NCBI RefSeq assembly: GCF_000257645.1
Contig: NZ_AJHJ01000025.1
Span: 1 to 64,000, forward strand
Length of the DNA: 64,000 nt
DNA from: Serratia sp. M24T3
Lineage (GTDB): Bacteria; Pseudomonadota; Gammaproteobacteria; Enterobacterales; Enterobacteriaceae
Direction: 5' to 3'
Part shown: in pieces, positions 44,040 through 51,490 of the stretch
Numbering within the stretch: the stretch's first letter is position 1
Layout of the letters: every line of letters begins with the position of its first letter
The notes under the pieces: model-generated
What the model saw: the letters and a program-made list of their open reading frames with translations, nothing else
Databases searched by the model: none
Told to the model about the DNA's origin: nothing
Position numbers and translations under genes: made by a program

Positions 44040-44413
44040 TTTTTTGCGGCGTTATCATCCAGCTGATTAGTGTTTTCTTCACCCATTTGCTGGAACATAA
44101 ACTCCTGCACTGCATTCAAACCGGCCTTGCCCAATACGCTAAGCATGCCGTTGATTTGCAGTTTGTTGGTAGGAACGGCATATTTCTCACCGTCAATCTC
44201 CTCAACCCTGGCTGCCGGAAAAACGTACATGTTCATGTAAGGCATGTTCACCGCGTCTTCTGCACCCGCCGCACAAAATACTCTGGCCTCCTGAACGGCA
44301 TCCAGCTCGCGAATTTTAATCACCCGACCGCGTGCATCAGTCACAGCGCTGCCCTCTTCCTGTAGCGGCTTCAGGTCTCTATCTTTACTTGCGTGAACGT
44401 TTAAATTGGCCAT
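44036..44413 (-). CDS. Tail assembly chaperone (G part)
   Basis: A 125-residue protein (MANLNVHASKDRDLKPLQEE ... DDNAAKN). By position between tube and tape measure it is the short tail assembly chaperone. Its last codons GCA-AAA-AAC-TAG contain a canonical slippery heptamer A-AAA-AAC, so a fraction of ribosomes could shift to the -1 frame and add the 60-residue extension ending at 43,857. Confidence 0.75.
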   Translation of the reverse strand: MANLNVHASKDRDLKPLQEEGSAVTDARGRVIKIRELDAVQEARVFCAAGAEDAVNMPYMNMYVFPAARVEEIDGEKYAVPTNKLQINGMLSVLGKAGLNAVQEFMFQQMGEENTNQLDDNAAKN

Positions 44414-44426
44414 GTGTTTCTCTTAA

Positions 44427-44858
44427 TCAGGATACGCGGATGCGGCGCTGTGCGGTGAAGGTCATTGACTGGCGAACAGTCTGATCGCCCGACTTCTTGC
44501 CCGGTTCGCTGAAGTGGACCTGCACGTTGGTATAACGCCACACGCTGACTGAACCATTCACTTCTTCGACGGTTTCAGTAATGGTGCCCGCCGCGCGGTT
44601 AACGCCGTTGTAATAGTCGGCTTCCCACTGCGCCCACCAGGCGTCGAGGGTTGCATCCTGCCGTTCGGCTTCGATGGTCCCGCTCCAGTTTTTGGGGATC
44701 AGCAGTTCATCGGTCAGGCCAGTCAGCGGCGTGATAACCAGGCTGCTAACGCTGGGTTTGGCTTCAAAGCTGATAACCTGCGGAATACGCAGAGTTCCAT
44801 AGGCGGTAACGATATCGACTGCGATATCGCGGCCAAGAGTGTATCCATTTTGCGGCAT
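44427..44858 (-). CDS. Tail tube protein
   Basis: A 143-residue protein following the sheath gene. The pattern of a beta-rich domain with LIPKNWSGTIEAERQDATLDAWWAQWEADYYNG and a conserved end QSMTFTAQRRIRV fits tube proteins of contractile tails. It would polymerise around the tape measure. Confidence 0.75.
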   Translation of the reverse strand: MPQNGYTLGRDIAVDIVTAYGTLRIPQVISFEAKPSVSSLVITPLTGLTDELLIPKNWSGTIEAERQDATLDAWWAQWEADYYNGVNRAAGTITETVEEVNGSVSVWRYTNVQVHFSEPGKKSGDQTVRQSMTFTAQRRIRVS

Positions 44859-44875
44859 AGTTTTGCTCCGAAAAG

Positions 44876-44893
44876 AAAACCCGCCGTAGCGGG
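44876..44893 (-). terminator. Hairpin before the tube gene
   Basis: Minus-strand CCCGC-TACG-GCGGG then TTTTC and GGAG of the tube gene. It could cap read-through and set the sheath:tube ratio. Confidence 0.6.
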
Positions 44894-44905
44894 TCTATTG
44901 AGTGA

Positions 44906-46462
44906 TTAGTTGGACGCTGAATTAGAAACCGAGATGGAGACGCTACCGCCGCCTTCGAGGTTAATCAGGAAATAACGCACTACGTTGAGGTATTTGACGG
45001 CGACATCGGCTTGCATGTAACCGAGTGCTACCTGAGAGTCTGAGTTATTGGTCGAATCCAGAGTGACAGAGAAGGACGCGCCGCCGTTCGGGTCGCCAAT
45101 CATCCCCTGATCGTCAAGGTTTTGCAGGAACGCCTCAATAGTGCTTTTGGTTTCACGACGCAGGTCGGCAGTCTGGTTTTGGCCTACGACATCGCCAAAG
45201 CTCGCCGCCAGAGTCAGTGACAAATAGTTGGTCATGCGAGTGTAGGTATCATCATTCTGACTGGCGGTGGAGCTGGTATTACGGCCAGAGCGGATACCAA
45301 AATAATTGCCACCCGGGCATGGGTTGGTAATTACGTCCAAACGTGCCGAGTTGATTGAACCAATTTCTGACAGCGAGTAAGGCTGGTTAGCCAGACTGCG
45401 CTGGGTAGAAACGATGGTGCTAATCGACTTGTTGAGAGTTGACACGCTCGGACTACGAGAGGCGATATTGGCCGCCTCGAAAGTTGCCGGTTCAACCATG
45501 CGGGTCAGGCCGTTAACGCTGTCCAGCCAGTAGGTCCAGTCGCCGACCATCGCCTTGAAGTTCCAGCTGTCGACACCGGCAGCGGTGAGCAGAGTTGCCG
45601 CAGTGGAATAAGTGGTGCCTGCCGTGAACTGCGAGACTGCGTAGGAGCCTTCGCTGGCGGCAAAGGTATTCACTGTCGGCCACAGGGTCGAGGTGGTCAG
45701 ACCGACCAGATTGATCACCTGCGAGTTGGTGCCGCGAAGAGCGTACATGCCTTTACGGGTCGTGCTGCTGCCGTCGATGCCAATCAGCATAGTATCGCTA
45801 ATAGAATCAACACCATCAGTGCCGCCCACCAGTGTGTAAGTCGCCGTTACGTCCGGCAGTGCAGTACTTGAACCCAGGGTCGCAATGGCCAACTGGCTTG
45901 CGCCGCGCACGCTGGTCTGACCGTTATTCACCGCGCTGACCAAATTCGACCAGAAGGCCGCACCGGTACCGGTGATGTTGTCGAACACTTCGGCGGTTTG
46001 CCCAGGCAGATAAATAGTCAACTTGTACGAGTTGGCCGCGGTGCCGCCAGTAATCATCGCCTGAATGCTGTTACCGGTAGTGCCGCTGTAAATCGCAGTC
46101 AGCGTAACGCCGGCAACCGGGCTGCTTGCCGCATCATTTAACGCAACGCTGGCGGCAATGTCGGTGCCGTCGGTGACACGAACGCAGTTCAGATTAGTCG
46201 CCCCCAACTGTAGGGAGATCGCTACCGCAGTGGCAAGATCGTATTTACGGTTCTGCTGACTGCCAATATACAGCGCCTGATCGCTGGCTGAACCAATCTG
46301 GAACGGGCTGTTAACCGGGCCCCAGCTCGCGATACCAACCAGCCCAAGGCCGTCAGTAGCAACGCCGTTAATGTATTGCGTCGTGGGTGCAACAACCTGG
46401 ACGTATAAGTCTGGCGCGGTCAGCGCAGAGGTGTTCAAACTGCCAGCTTGATAAATCGGCAT
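44906..46462 (-). CDS. Contractile tail sheath protein
   Basis: A 518-residue sheath protein. It has the sheath start PIYQAGSLNTSALTAPDLYVQVV, the conserved core GLVGIASWGPVNSPFQIGS, and the C-terminal block LAASFGDVVGQNQTADLRRET with VAVKYLNVVRYFLINLEGG. Its presence makes this a contractile, R-type particle. ATG 46,462 follows GGAG; an ATG four codons upstream is less likely. Confidence 0.88.
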   Translation of the reverse strand: MPIYQAGSLNTSALTAPDLYVQVVAPTTQYINGVATDGLGLVGIASWGPVNSPFQIGSASDQALYIGSQQNRKYDLATAVAISLQLGATNLNCVRVTDGTDIAASVALNDAASSPVAGVTLTAIYSGTTGNSIQAMITGGTAANSYKLTIYLPGQTAEVFDNITGTGAAFWSNLVSAVNNGQTSVRGASQLAIATLGSSTALPDVTATYTLVGGTDGVDSISDTMLIGIDGSSTTRKGMYALRGTNSQVINLVGLTTSTLWPTVNTFAASEGSYAVSQFTAGTTYSTAATLLTAAGVDSWNFKAMVGDWTYWLDSVNGLTRMVEPATFEAANIASRSPSVSTLNKSISTIVSTQRSLANQPYSLSEIGSINSARLDVITNPCPGGNYFGIRSGRNTSSTASQNDDTYTRMTNYLSLTLAASFGDVVGQNQTADLRRETKSTIEAFLQNLDDQGMIGDPNGGASFSVTLDSTNNSDSQVALGYMQADVAVKYLNVVRYFLINLEGGGSVSISVSNSASN

Positions 46463-46478
46463 GGCTATCTCCAAATGA

Positions 46479-46496
46479 AAACCCGCTTCAGGCGGG
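46479..46496 (-). terminator. Hairpin before the sheath gene
   Basis: Minus-strand CCCGC-CTGAA-GCGGG then TTTTC and GGAG of the sheath gene; same layout as at 44,876. Confidence 0.55.
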
Positions 46497-46520
46497 CTCT
46501 GGTGTTAAATGAGAGGGGTT

Positions 46521-46736
46521 TTATGCTGCGCGTTTAATCACATAGACAGCGAGTTCGCCAGCGAGAATGTCTTTAATTTCATCCTCATCGGTTATCTCGT
46601 CGCCGACCTGATAATCTGCAAATGCAAAGCGGGTGACCAAGATAAAGCCGAGGCTTGAAGCCACTGCTGCCGAGGATGAAGCTGCGCTTGCGGGCGCAAT
46701 AGTGCCTGACGCGTTAACGTCATCGGTATCTGCCAT
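46521..46736 (-). CDS. Small hypothetical tail-operon protein
   Basis: A 71-residue protein, Ala/Ser-rich at the start and acidic later (GDEITDEDEIKDILAG). Found between the putative terminator protein and the sheath. No function recognised; similar small genes sit at this place in Mu-like tail operons. Confidence 0.6.
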   Translation of the reverse strand: MADTDDVNASGTIAPASAASSSAAVASSLGFILVTRFAFADYQVGDEITDEDEIKDILAGELAVYVIKRAA

Positions 46737-46752
46737 GATTACTCCTGATAAT

Positions 46753-47547
46753 TTAGAGGGGTTGGGTGTAGTCGTTGATGCTAATAACCGGTGCCACTAC
46801 CTGTGGCGCCGAGAGGGTTTGCGAGGTGGCGTAGTTCACCGAAAAAACGATGTCGCGCCGGTAAATCTGGGTGTCCTGGGAAAACATCGAGCGGGAATAA
46901 ATCATAAACGCCGGCAGGTTGTCAGACAGCTGTAGATTGCTGTTTATTGACAGTCCTGAATCCAGCGCACTGCCTAAACTATCGCGCAGCGCGGTAGTTG
47001 GCGCCCAGACAGTGACCATGAACTCCTTGGTTTGTCTGCGTAGCTCGCGCGCCTGTGAACCGACTCCCCCGATTCTGGCAATAATCTCAATCGCCTGCGG
47101 TATGGAGATGACGGCATCAACGTTGCTGGCGGCAGGGATAAGCGTCGACATCGCGGTGGCAATTGTCGTCAGCGTGTCATCGGACTGCACGGCGTAGTGA
47201 TACCCGGTGCCATCGACCAGAAGGTAAACGTTCTGCGGCGTCGATACCGTGCCAGAAAGTGTGACAGATGAATCACTTACCGTCGCAACGATCGTGGGGT
47301 CCCCGCTTTCCACTTCCCGATAGGGCCGCCCCAGCGCGGTGGGAATTTTTTGCTCTCCATCCAATGGAAATACCGAGATGTGTGAGGTTCCGGCCAGAAT
47401 GTCAGTATTAAGCACACTATGTACGGGCCAGCCTGCGTAAACATTGAGTGCCGTGCCGGAAATGCTGGCCGAACTCGTGCCGTTTGGGTAGACAATTGCG
47501 GCTACCTGCGCCGCAATGACATTGAGTATTTCTGATGGATCAGCCAT
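46753..47547 (-). CDS. Tail protein, possible tail terminator
   Basis: A 264-residue protein just upstream of the sheath operon. The last third (ELRRQTKEFMVTVWAPTT ... MFSQDTQIYRRDIVFSVNY) resembles tail terminator or completion proteins that cap the tube and sheath. In a headless particle such a cap is what replaces the neck. The assignment is inference from position and weak similarity. Confidence 0.5.
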   Translation of the reverse strand: MADPSEILNVIAAQVAAIVYPNGTSSASISGTALNVYAGWPVHSVLNTDILAGTSHISVFPLDGEQKIPTALGRPYREVESGDPTIVATVSDSSVTLSGTVSTPQNVYLLVDGTGYHYAVQSDDTLTTIATAMSTLIPAASNVDAVISIPQAIEIIARIGGVGSQARELRRQTKEFMVTVWAPTTALRDSLGSALDSGLSINSNLQLSDNLPAFMIYSRSMFSQDTQIYRRDIVFSVNYATSQTLSAPQVVAPVISINDYTQPL

Positions 47548-47668
47548 ATCAGGTTATTGCCTGCATTGCGGTTAAGCGCCATTACATGTTGTGAAGCTCG
47601 GCGCGGGAAATGACATCACGTCAATGAAGTCATCAGTTGGAAATTAAATTCTGCGGAGTTCTATGACG

Positions 47669-47917
47669 TTACTGGGCGGCGGAATTGTCTTTTCTGGAAG
47701 AAAGATAAGTGCGAAGCATTTCAGTACGCTTCTCGTCCTCGTTCTGTTTTGCCTTAAGAGCCTGTCGATTGCCCAGGTAGGAACCAAACGACAAAAGCGC
47801 GCCAAAGATGGCACAAAATACGTAAATCCACTGTTCAGTGGTCAACCCTGCCGCGCTGGCCAAAGCTGTAACCGTGGCCCAATAGTGAGTCCAAAATCCG
47901 TCACCGTTTTGGTTCAT
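47669..47917 (-). CDS. Holin-like small membrane protein
   Basis: An 82-residue protein with one clear membrane segment (QWIYVFCAIFGALLSFGSYL) and a basic, charged C-terminus, as in small holins. It lies at the front of the late operon, where lambdoid phages keep lysis genes. No endolysin gene is found beside it. ATG 47,917 has GGAG eight bases before; a frame start at 47,962 is abutted by a terminator and unlikely. Confidence 0.6.
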   Translation of the reverse strand: MNQNGDGFWTHYWATVTALASAAGLTTEQWIYVFCAIFGALLSFGSYLGNRQALKAKQNEDEKRTEMLRTYLSSRKDNSAAQ

Positions 47918-47962
47918 CTCATTGTCTCCAACGCCAACCGTTGTTAGGTGTGCTGTAGTCAT

Positions 47963-47985
47963 AAAAAAAGCTCACCGAGGTGAGC
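47963..47985 (-). terminator. Terminator just upstream of the holin-like gene
   Basis: Minus-strand GCTCAC-CTCG-GTGAGC then seven T. Confidence 0.85.
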
Positions 47986-48104
47986 CTTAGAGTTGGATAT
48001 TTCGCATACGTAATGAGGAGAGTGCTTTTAAATAATCGCCCTTGTTAAAGGGAGATTAAAAAGATTGTAGGGTGAGCAATAAACGTAGCCCGATTTTGCA
48101 TACG

Positions 48105-48131
48105 AAAAAGCCTCTGCATTTCTGCAAAGGC
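48105..48131 (-). terminator. Late-leader terminator (tR'-like)
   Basis: Minus-strand GCCTTTGCA-GAAA-TGCAGAGGC with one mismatch, then five T. The loop and flanks GCAGAAATGCAG resemble the terminator downstream of Q in prophage 1 (161-182). Confidence 0.75.
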
Positions 48132-48194
48132 CTCTAAATTTGTTCGGCGCTGAAGTTTTAATGAAATGCTAAAACTTAAACCGTTAATTTGTCA

Positions 48195-48279
48195 CCGTAC
48201 TTTCTATTACCGTGTTTCTATTACCGTATTTTAATTGGTGTGCTTTTAATTACTGTACTTAGATTGGCGTACTTATTTA
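48195..48279 (-). repeat. Six tandem ~14-base repeats in the late leader
   Basis: On the plus strand the units start at 48,195, 48,210, 48,224, 48,238, 48,253 and 48,267 and follow the pattern (C/G)YGTRYTTNNNATTR. They share the core GTACTT with the repressor operators at 49,527 and 49,551. They lie in the transcribed leader between the late promoter and the terminator. Confidence 0.6.
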
Positions 48280-48332
48280 CTGCGGCTTTACGGCGGTGAT
48301 TTGCTGTCGCTTTAATTTTCAAGCTTAGATGA

Positions 48333-48361
48333 AATATACAGCTTCATTTCTTATTTGGCAA
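48333..48361 (-). promoter_or_regulatory. Late promoter pR'-like
   Basis: Minus strand: -35 TTGCCA (48,361-48,356), 17-base spacer, -10 TATATT (48,338-48,333). Thirty bases after the Q-like gene stop, the usual place of a Q-controlled late promoter. Confidence 0.7.
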
Positions 48362-48390
48362 TCTTTTTTTAAATAAATTCCTAATTAATT

Positions 48391-48999
48391 TTAATTGTGG
48401 GTAACTTCTACCTCTAAAAGGCGCTTCATTGCAAAAAACAACTCTTCCTCCAGTATCTCTTCACACCACGTCACGCGCTTTCGGGCAGCCTGAATATCAA
48501 AGCCGGTGTGGTAGTTAATATCTTGCGCGATATTTTGGACTGTGCGGCGATCGCAATAGCGTTTAATAGCAATTGAGCGAATCGGACTATCGCGCTTAAT
48601 TTCTTTATGCATCACTGATTCGACAAAAGCCGCATCCTCGGTTTCTGAAAATGAAGCGAATATGCCGTTTATCGAAGCACCAGGCAGGACTATCCCTCGC
48701 GCAACGTTGAACAGCTCTTCACCCCGATAACCCCGGCTGTAGAGATCTTTTACGACATTAATAATTCTTTCGGCCTGATCGTGGCTCCATTCGGAACGGA
48801 TCATCAAGCGGCCTATCACGTTGACACAACCTGCCGGTGCATCATCGCCTCCTAAATGCTTGCCCCATAGAGACAGCATGTAGCGCGTCCACACTCGTTG
48901 AGAAGGGGTGATGGTCTTGCGACCACGACACCACACCCGGCGCAAGTCTGCTTGTTTTAAAATCATCGGCAGTGTGTAAATGGCGTCTTGTTTTCTCAT
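48391..48999 (-). CDS. Q-like late antiterminator candidate (DUF1133-like)
   Basis: A 202-residue protein. The order WTRYMLSLWGKHLGG ... NVIGRLM, then EDAAFVESVM and a C-terminal helix-turn-helix-like block AIKRYCDRRTVQNIAQDI followed by ARKRVTWCEEILE is shared with DUF1133 phage proteins found at the Q position. It stands at the end of the short right operon and directly before the late promoter, so a Q role is likely, not proven. Confidence 0.65.
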   Translation of the reverse strand: MRKQDAIYTLPMILKQADLRRVWCRGRKTITPSQRVWTRYMLSLWGKHLGGDDAPAGCVNVIGRLMIRSEWSHDQAERIINVVKDLYSRGYRGEELFNVARGIVLPGASINGIFASFSETEDAAFVESVMHKEIKRDSPIRSIAIKRYCDRRTVQNIAQDINYHTGFDIQAARKRVTWCEEILEEELFFAMKRLLEVEVTHN

Positions 49000-49084
49000 T
49001 TATTTCTCCATTATTGCGAAAACTTGATGTTGACGTTGCCTCGGTGCATAAAAATACGCGGCAGAACTGTCAAGAAAGAATGCA

Positions 49085-49291
49085 TCAAATGATTTTTCCA
49101 AGGGCGCTCAGCCAGCGACTGCTAGGTCTGGGGCGCCGAGGGGTTTCTTCAAGATACGCGGACACGCTCCAGGACAATCTGTCTGGGTTAAGTTGCCTGC
49201 GGGTCTGGATGTTGCGCGATTGATACTGGAGGATTAATTCGTCGGCTTCTGCCGAAGTGAGATCATCATAAAAAAACCAGCTTCGTTTCAT
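49085..49291 (-). CDS. Small phage protein, first gene of the tailocin right operon
   Basis: A 68-residue protein (MKRSWFFYDDLTSAEADELI ...) with a WSVSAYLEETPRRPRPSSRW tail that I recognise only as a recurrent phage ORF type. AGGGGG precedes ATG 49,291. It occupies the position of cro but has no helix-turn-helix pattern. Confidence 0.6.
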   Translation of the reverse strand: MKRSWFFYDDLTSAEADELILQYQSRNIQTRRQLNPDRLSWSVSAYLEETPRRPRPSSRWLSALGKII

Positions 49292-49401
49292 ATGGCCCCC
49301 TTGGCCCATGCCTGGCGTAAAGCTTTACCCTGTTGGTTTGCTCTATTGATTTGGGCTTTAACAGGGTCTTGAATTCTTTAAATTCGCTTTGCAGCGACGT
49401 A

Positions 49402-49429
49402 GGACATGAGGTCCGTTGTTTAAAGAGCG
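49402..49429 (-). promoter_or_regulatory. nutR-like site of the tailocin
   Basis: Minus-strand BoxA CGCTCTTTAAACA (49,429-49,417) followed after two bases by a BoxB-like hairpin GGAC-CTCAT-GTCC (49,414-49,402) with a five-base loop. It lies between the right promoter and the first gene of the right operon. Confidence 0.65.
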
Positions 49430-49526
49430 AGGTGGCAAGCCAGTTTTTTCAGTCGAGAAGCCTATATCTCCGGGTTGGGCTATTTTTTAATCGCAACTTC
49501 CGATATGCTAGCGGCAACCCAATCTC

Positions 49527-49569
49527 GTACTTTAAGTACATATTACAATTGTACTGAAAGTTTTTACAA
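49527..49569. promoter_or_regulatory. PR-like promoter and operators of the tailocin
   Basis: Minus-strand promoter TTGTAA (49,569-49,564), 16-base spacer, TGTAAT (49,547-49,542). Operator-like sites GTACTTTAAGTAC (49,527-49,539, near-perfect palindrome) and GTACTGAAAGTTT (49,551-49,563), 24 bases apart. A related GTACT sits at 49,583 across the repressor start. Confidence 0.6.
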
Positions 49570-49588
49570 GAGGTTTATTATCGTACTC

Positions 49589-50269
49589 ATGGTTCGAACT
49601 GAAAAATTGCGTGAAGAATTTGCTCAGAGGCTTGCGCAAGCCTGTAAAGATGCTGGGCTCGACGAACACGGACGCGGGATGGCTTTATCCCGTGCGACAG
49701 GCCTTTCATCGAAAGGCGTCAGCAAATGGTTAAATGCCGAATCGTTACCGCGCCCCGCAGTGATGGCAGAATTGGCCAAGTTTCTAAAAGTTGACCCGGT
49801 GTGGTTACAGTTAGGAATTACTACCGGTGAAAACAGTAACGTTTCAAACTTCAGGCCATACACCCGTGGGGCAACCTATCCGGTACTCAGCAAGGTGCAG
49901 GCCGGAGCCTGGGACGAAGCCATTGAAGCCTACAGTCTTAAAGAAATCGATTTGTGGCTTGAATCAGAAGCCCATATACAAGGCGAAGGATTCTGGCTGC
50001 TGGTTGACGGCGATTCAATGACCGCGCCAATGGGCCTGAGTATTCCTGAAGGTACTTTCGTTCTCTTTGATACGGGTAAAGAAGCCACCAACGGAAAACT
50101 GGTGGTCGCTAAACTCACGGACTTTAACGAAGCGACATTCAAGAAGTTTGTGATCGACAGCGGGCAAAAATACCTTAAAGGGCTTAATCCTGCATGGCCA
50201 ATGGTTCCTATCAACGGTAATTGCCGGATTATTGGCGTCGCCGTTGAGACCAAGCTTAGGCTGCTGTAA
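49589..50269 (+). CDS. LexA/CI-type repressor of the tailocin (XRE plus S24)
   Basis: A 226-residue repressor. XRE-type helix-turn-helix at residues 15-70 (MALSRATGLSSKGVSKWLN). The S24 self-cleaving domain has Ser143 in DGDSMTAP and Lys175 in LVVAKL; the cleavage pair is Ala105-Gly106 (VQAGAW). This makes the locus inducible by DNA damage. AAGAGG is 16 bases before the ATG, so translation may be weak. A strong terminator follows at 50,299. Confidence 0.88.
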   Translation: MVRTEKLREEFAQRLAQACKDAGLDEHGRGMALSRATGLSSKGVSKWLNAESLPRPAVMAELAKFLKVDPVWLQLGITTGENSNVSNFRPYTRGATYPVLSKVQAGAWDEAIEAYSLKEIDLWLESEAHIQGEGFWLLVDGDSMTAPMGLSIPEGTFVLFDTGKEATNGKLVVAKLTDFNEATFKKFVIDSGQKYLKGLNPAWPMVPINGNCRIIGVAVETKLRLL

Positions 50270-50298
50270 TCGGCCTGTTTAAATAGTTACTACGCCCC

Positions 50299-50324
50299 AA
50301 CCCAGCCATTGTGCTGGGTTTTTT
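50299..50324 (+). terminator. Tailocin repressor terminator
   Basis: AACCCAGC-CATTGT-GCTGGGTT then a T run, 30 bases after the stop. Confidence 0.9.
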
Positions 50325-50436
50325 AGGCCCCTGCTCTTTCATTTCACGACCTCATCCCCTCAGCAGCAATTTTCAAAAATAAATCCCTTACCATTCAAAA
50401 GTTAAACCAAAAGTTCATTTTAAATCACCACATAAA

Positions 50437-50473
50437 GTACTAAACACCCTTGCCAATATCGTACTATTAGTTC
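50437..50473 (+). promoter_or_regulatory. Left operators of the tailocin
   Basis: GTACTAAACAC (from 50,437) and GTACTATTAGTTC (50,461-50,473), again 24 bases apart as in the right pair. They would control the left operon that starts with the N-like gene; the promoter hexamers are not clear to me. Confidence 0.5.
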
Positions 50474-50529
50474 AATATTTATTATCGAATGGGAATTGGC
50501 GACCGCATAAAGTCCCTTTACCTCAATCA

Positions 50530-50556
50530 GCTCTTTAGAACGGTGCATATCACACC
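50530..50556 (+). promoter_or_regulatory. nutL-like site of the tailocin
   Basis: BoxA-like GCTCTTTAGAA (50,530-50,540) followed by a small stem GGTG/CACC (50,542-50,555). Lies upstream of the N-like gene. Confidence 0.5.
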
Positions 50557-50640
50557 CACGTGGCTGAAAAGCCAATCAAAATGCTAAGCAACCATTTGGT
50601 TCAGCAAGCTATTTTTCTCTACACGACCCAGGAGATCAAC

Positions 50641-50907
50641 ATGACTCGCAAGACTCCATTTAATGGAACAGCGGCCACTCGACGTCGCGAAAGCCGCCAA
50701 CATTTGCAAACGCTGGCGGTTAACGACTTCAGCAAAGAATTGAATGTTACGCCGGGACGACCCAGCCGTGCCGAACTCAGCTGCAAGCGCAAACCGGTAA
50801 ACCGGGTTGATAAAGCGTTGTCAGTCCGCGAGACGCGTTATTACCCCAGCGCTGACAATCTTTGCCTGCCTCAGGTCGCCCTCTTCGCCGTCGCGCCTCG
50901 AAAATAG
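50641..50907 (+). CDS. N-like antiterminator (P22 gp24-like)
   Basis: An 88-residue basic protein. It has an arginine-rich motif near the start (AATRRRESRQHL) comparable to lambda N (QTRRRERRA), KRKPVNRVDKAL comparable to lambda N NRKPKSRVESAL, and an end LPQVALFAVAPRK comparable to P22 gp24 (LPGVALYAAGHRK). N binds BoxB RNA and turns RNA polymerase into a terminator-resistant form. AGGAG precedes ATG 50,641. It is the first gene after the nutL-like site. Confidence 0.8.
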   Translation: MTRKTPFNGTAATRRRESRQHLQTLAVNDFSKELNVTPGRPSRAELSCKRKPVNRVDKALSVRETRYYPSADNLCLPQVALFAVAPRK

Positions 50908-50999
50908 CGCGTTTCCCGTTACCGCGAACAACGACATCACACACTGAACGCCGCCTTGAGCGGTTTTTTTTCGCCTAAACAACTGATAAGGATGGAATT

Positions 51000-51236
51000 A
51001 TGACTATCGATAATGGCGGGCAAGCCTTTGCGCGGCCCTACAGCAAAGACGACTGGCTCGAAGAGCACAACTATGCGCAAGACGGTATGACTCTGCGCGA
51101 CTATCTGGCAACCAACGCCATGCTGGGCGCGATTATCACACAGGGTAGCGCGATGACTTCATCTAACTATGGCGACTTGAGTGAGGCCGCATACGCCATC
51201 GCCGATGCAATGATTACGGAAAGAAATAAGTCATAA
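51000..51236 (+). CDS. Small hypothetical phage protein
   Basis: A 78-residue protein of a common phage type: TIDNGGQAFARPYS ... QDGMTLRDYLATNAMLG ... EAAYAIADAMITER. The GMTLRDYxA and AYxIADAM blocks recur in early phage genes of unknown function. Ribosome site AAGGA before ATG. Confidence 0.75.
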   Translation: MTIDNGGQAFARPYSKDDWLEEHNYAQDGMTLRDYLATNAMLGAIITQGSAMTSSNYGDLSEAAYAIADAMITERNKS

Positions 51237-51292
51237 AAACATGGCGAGCCTCGTTGAATCGAGGCTTATTGCCGCGGGTAAAAGAGGTTTCA

Positions 51293-51490
51293 ATGAACAA
51301 ATTTGATGAGTATATGAATGAATACATTGAAGATGTTAGCGGAAGAATAATTAAGAGAAGGCATTCAATGAGCCTGCCTCGCGTTGAGTTTATCAGAGCG
51401 TTTTTTGATGATGTCTATCAACGGGGTTACGACGAAGCAATTGAAAATAAAACGATGACAGTGAAAAGCAGGAGGCAATCTCATGGCTGA
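51293..51490 (+). CDS. Small hypothetical left-operon protein
   Basis: A 65-residue protein beginning MNKFDEYMNEYIEDVSGRI, charged, no recognised domain. AGAGG lies before ATG 51,293. It overlaps the next gene by eight bases. Confidence 0.55.
   Translation: MNKFDEYMNEYIEDVSGRIIKRRHSMSLPRVEFIRAFFDDVYQRGYDEAIENKTMTVKSRRQSHG

Larger units (their letters stand above)
47918..48390 (-). other. Late leader region of the tailocin
   Basis: No gene. From right to left on the minus strand it contains the late promoter (48,361-48,333), six tandem 14-base repeats, a terminator (48,131-48,105) and a second terminator (47,985-47,963) before the holin gene. Confidence 0.65.

Noticed and set aside
49475-49588. 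A 38-residue N-terminal extension of the tailocin repressor
   Set aside because: It would cover the promoter and both right operators; the start at 49,589 fits the repressor family.
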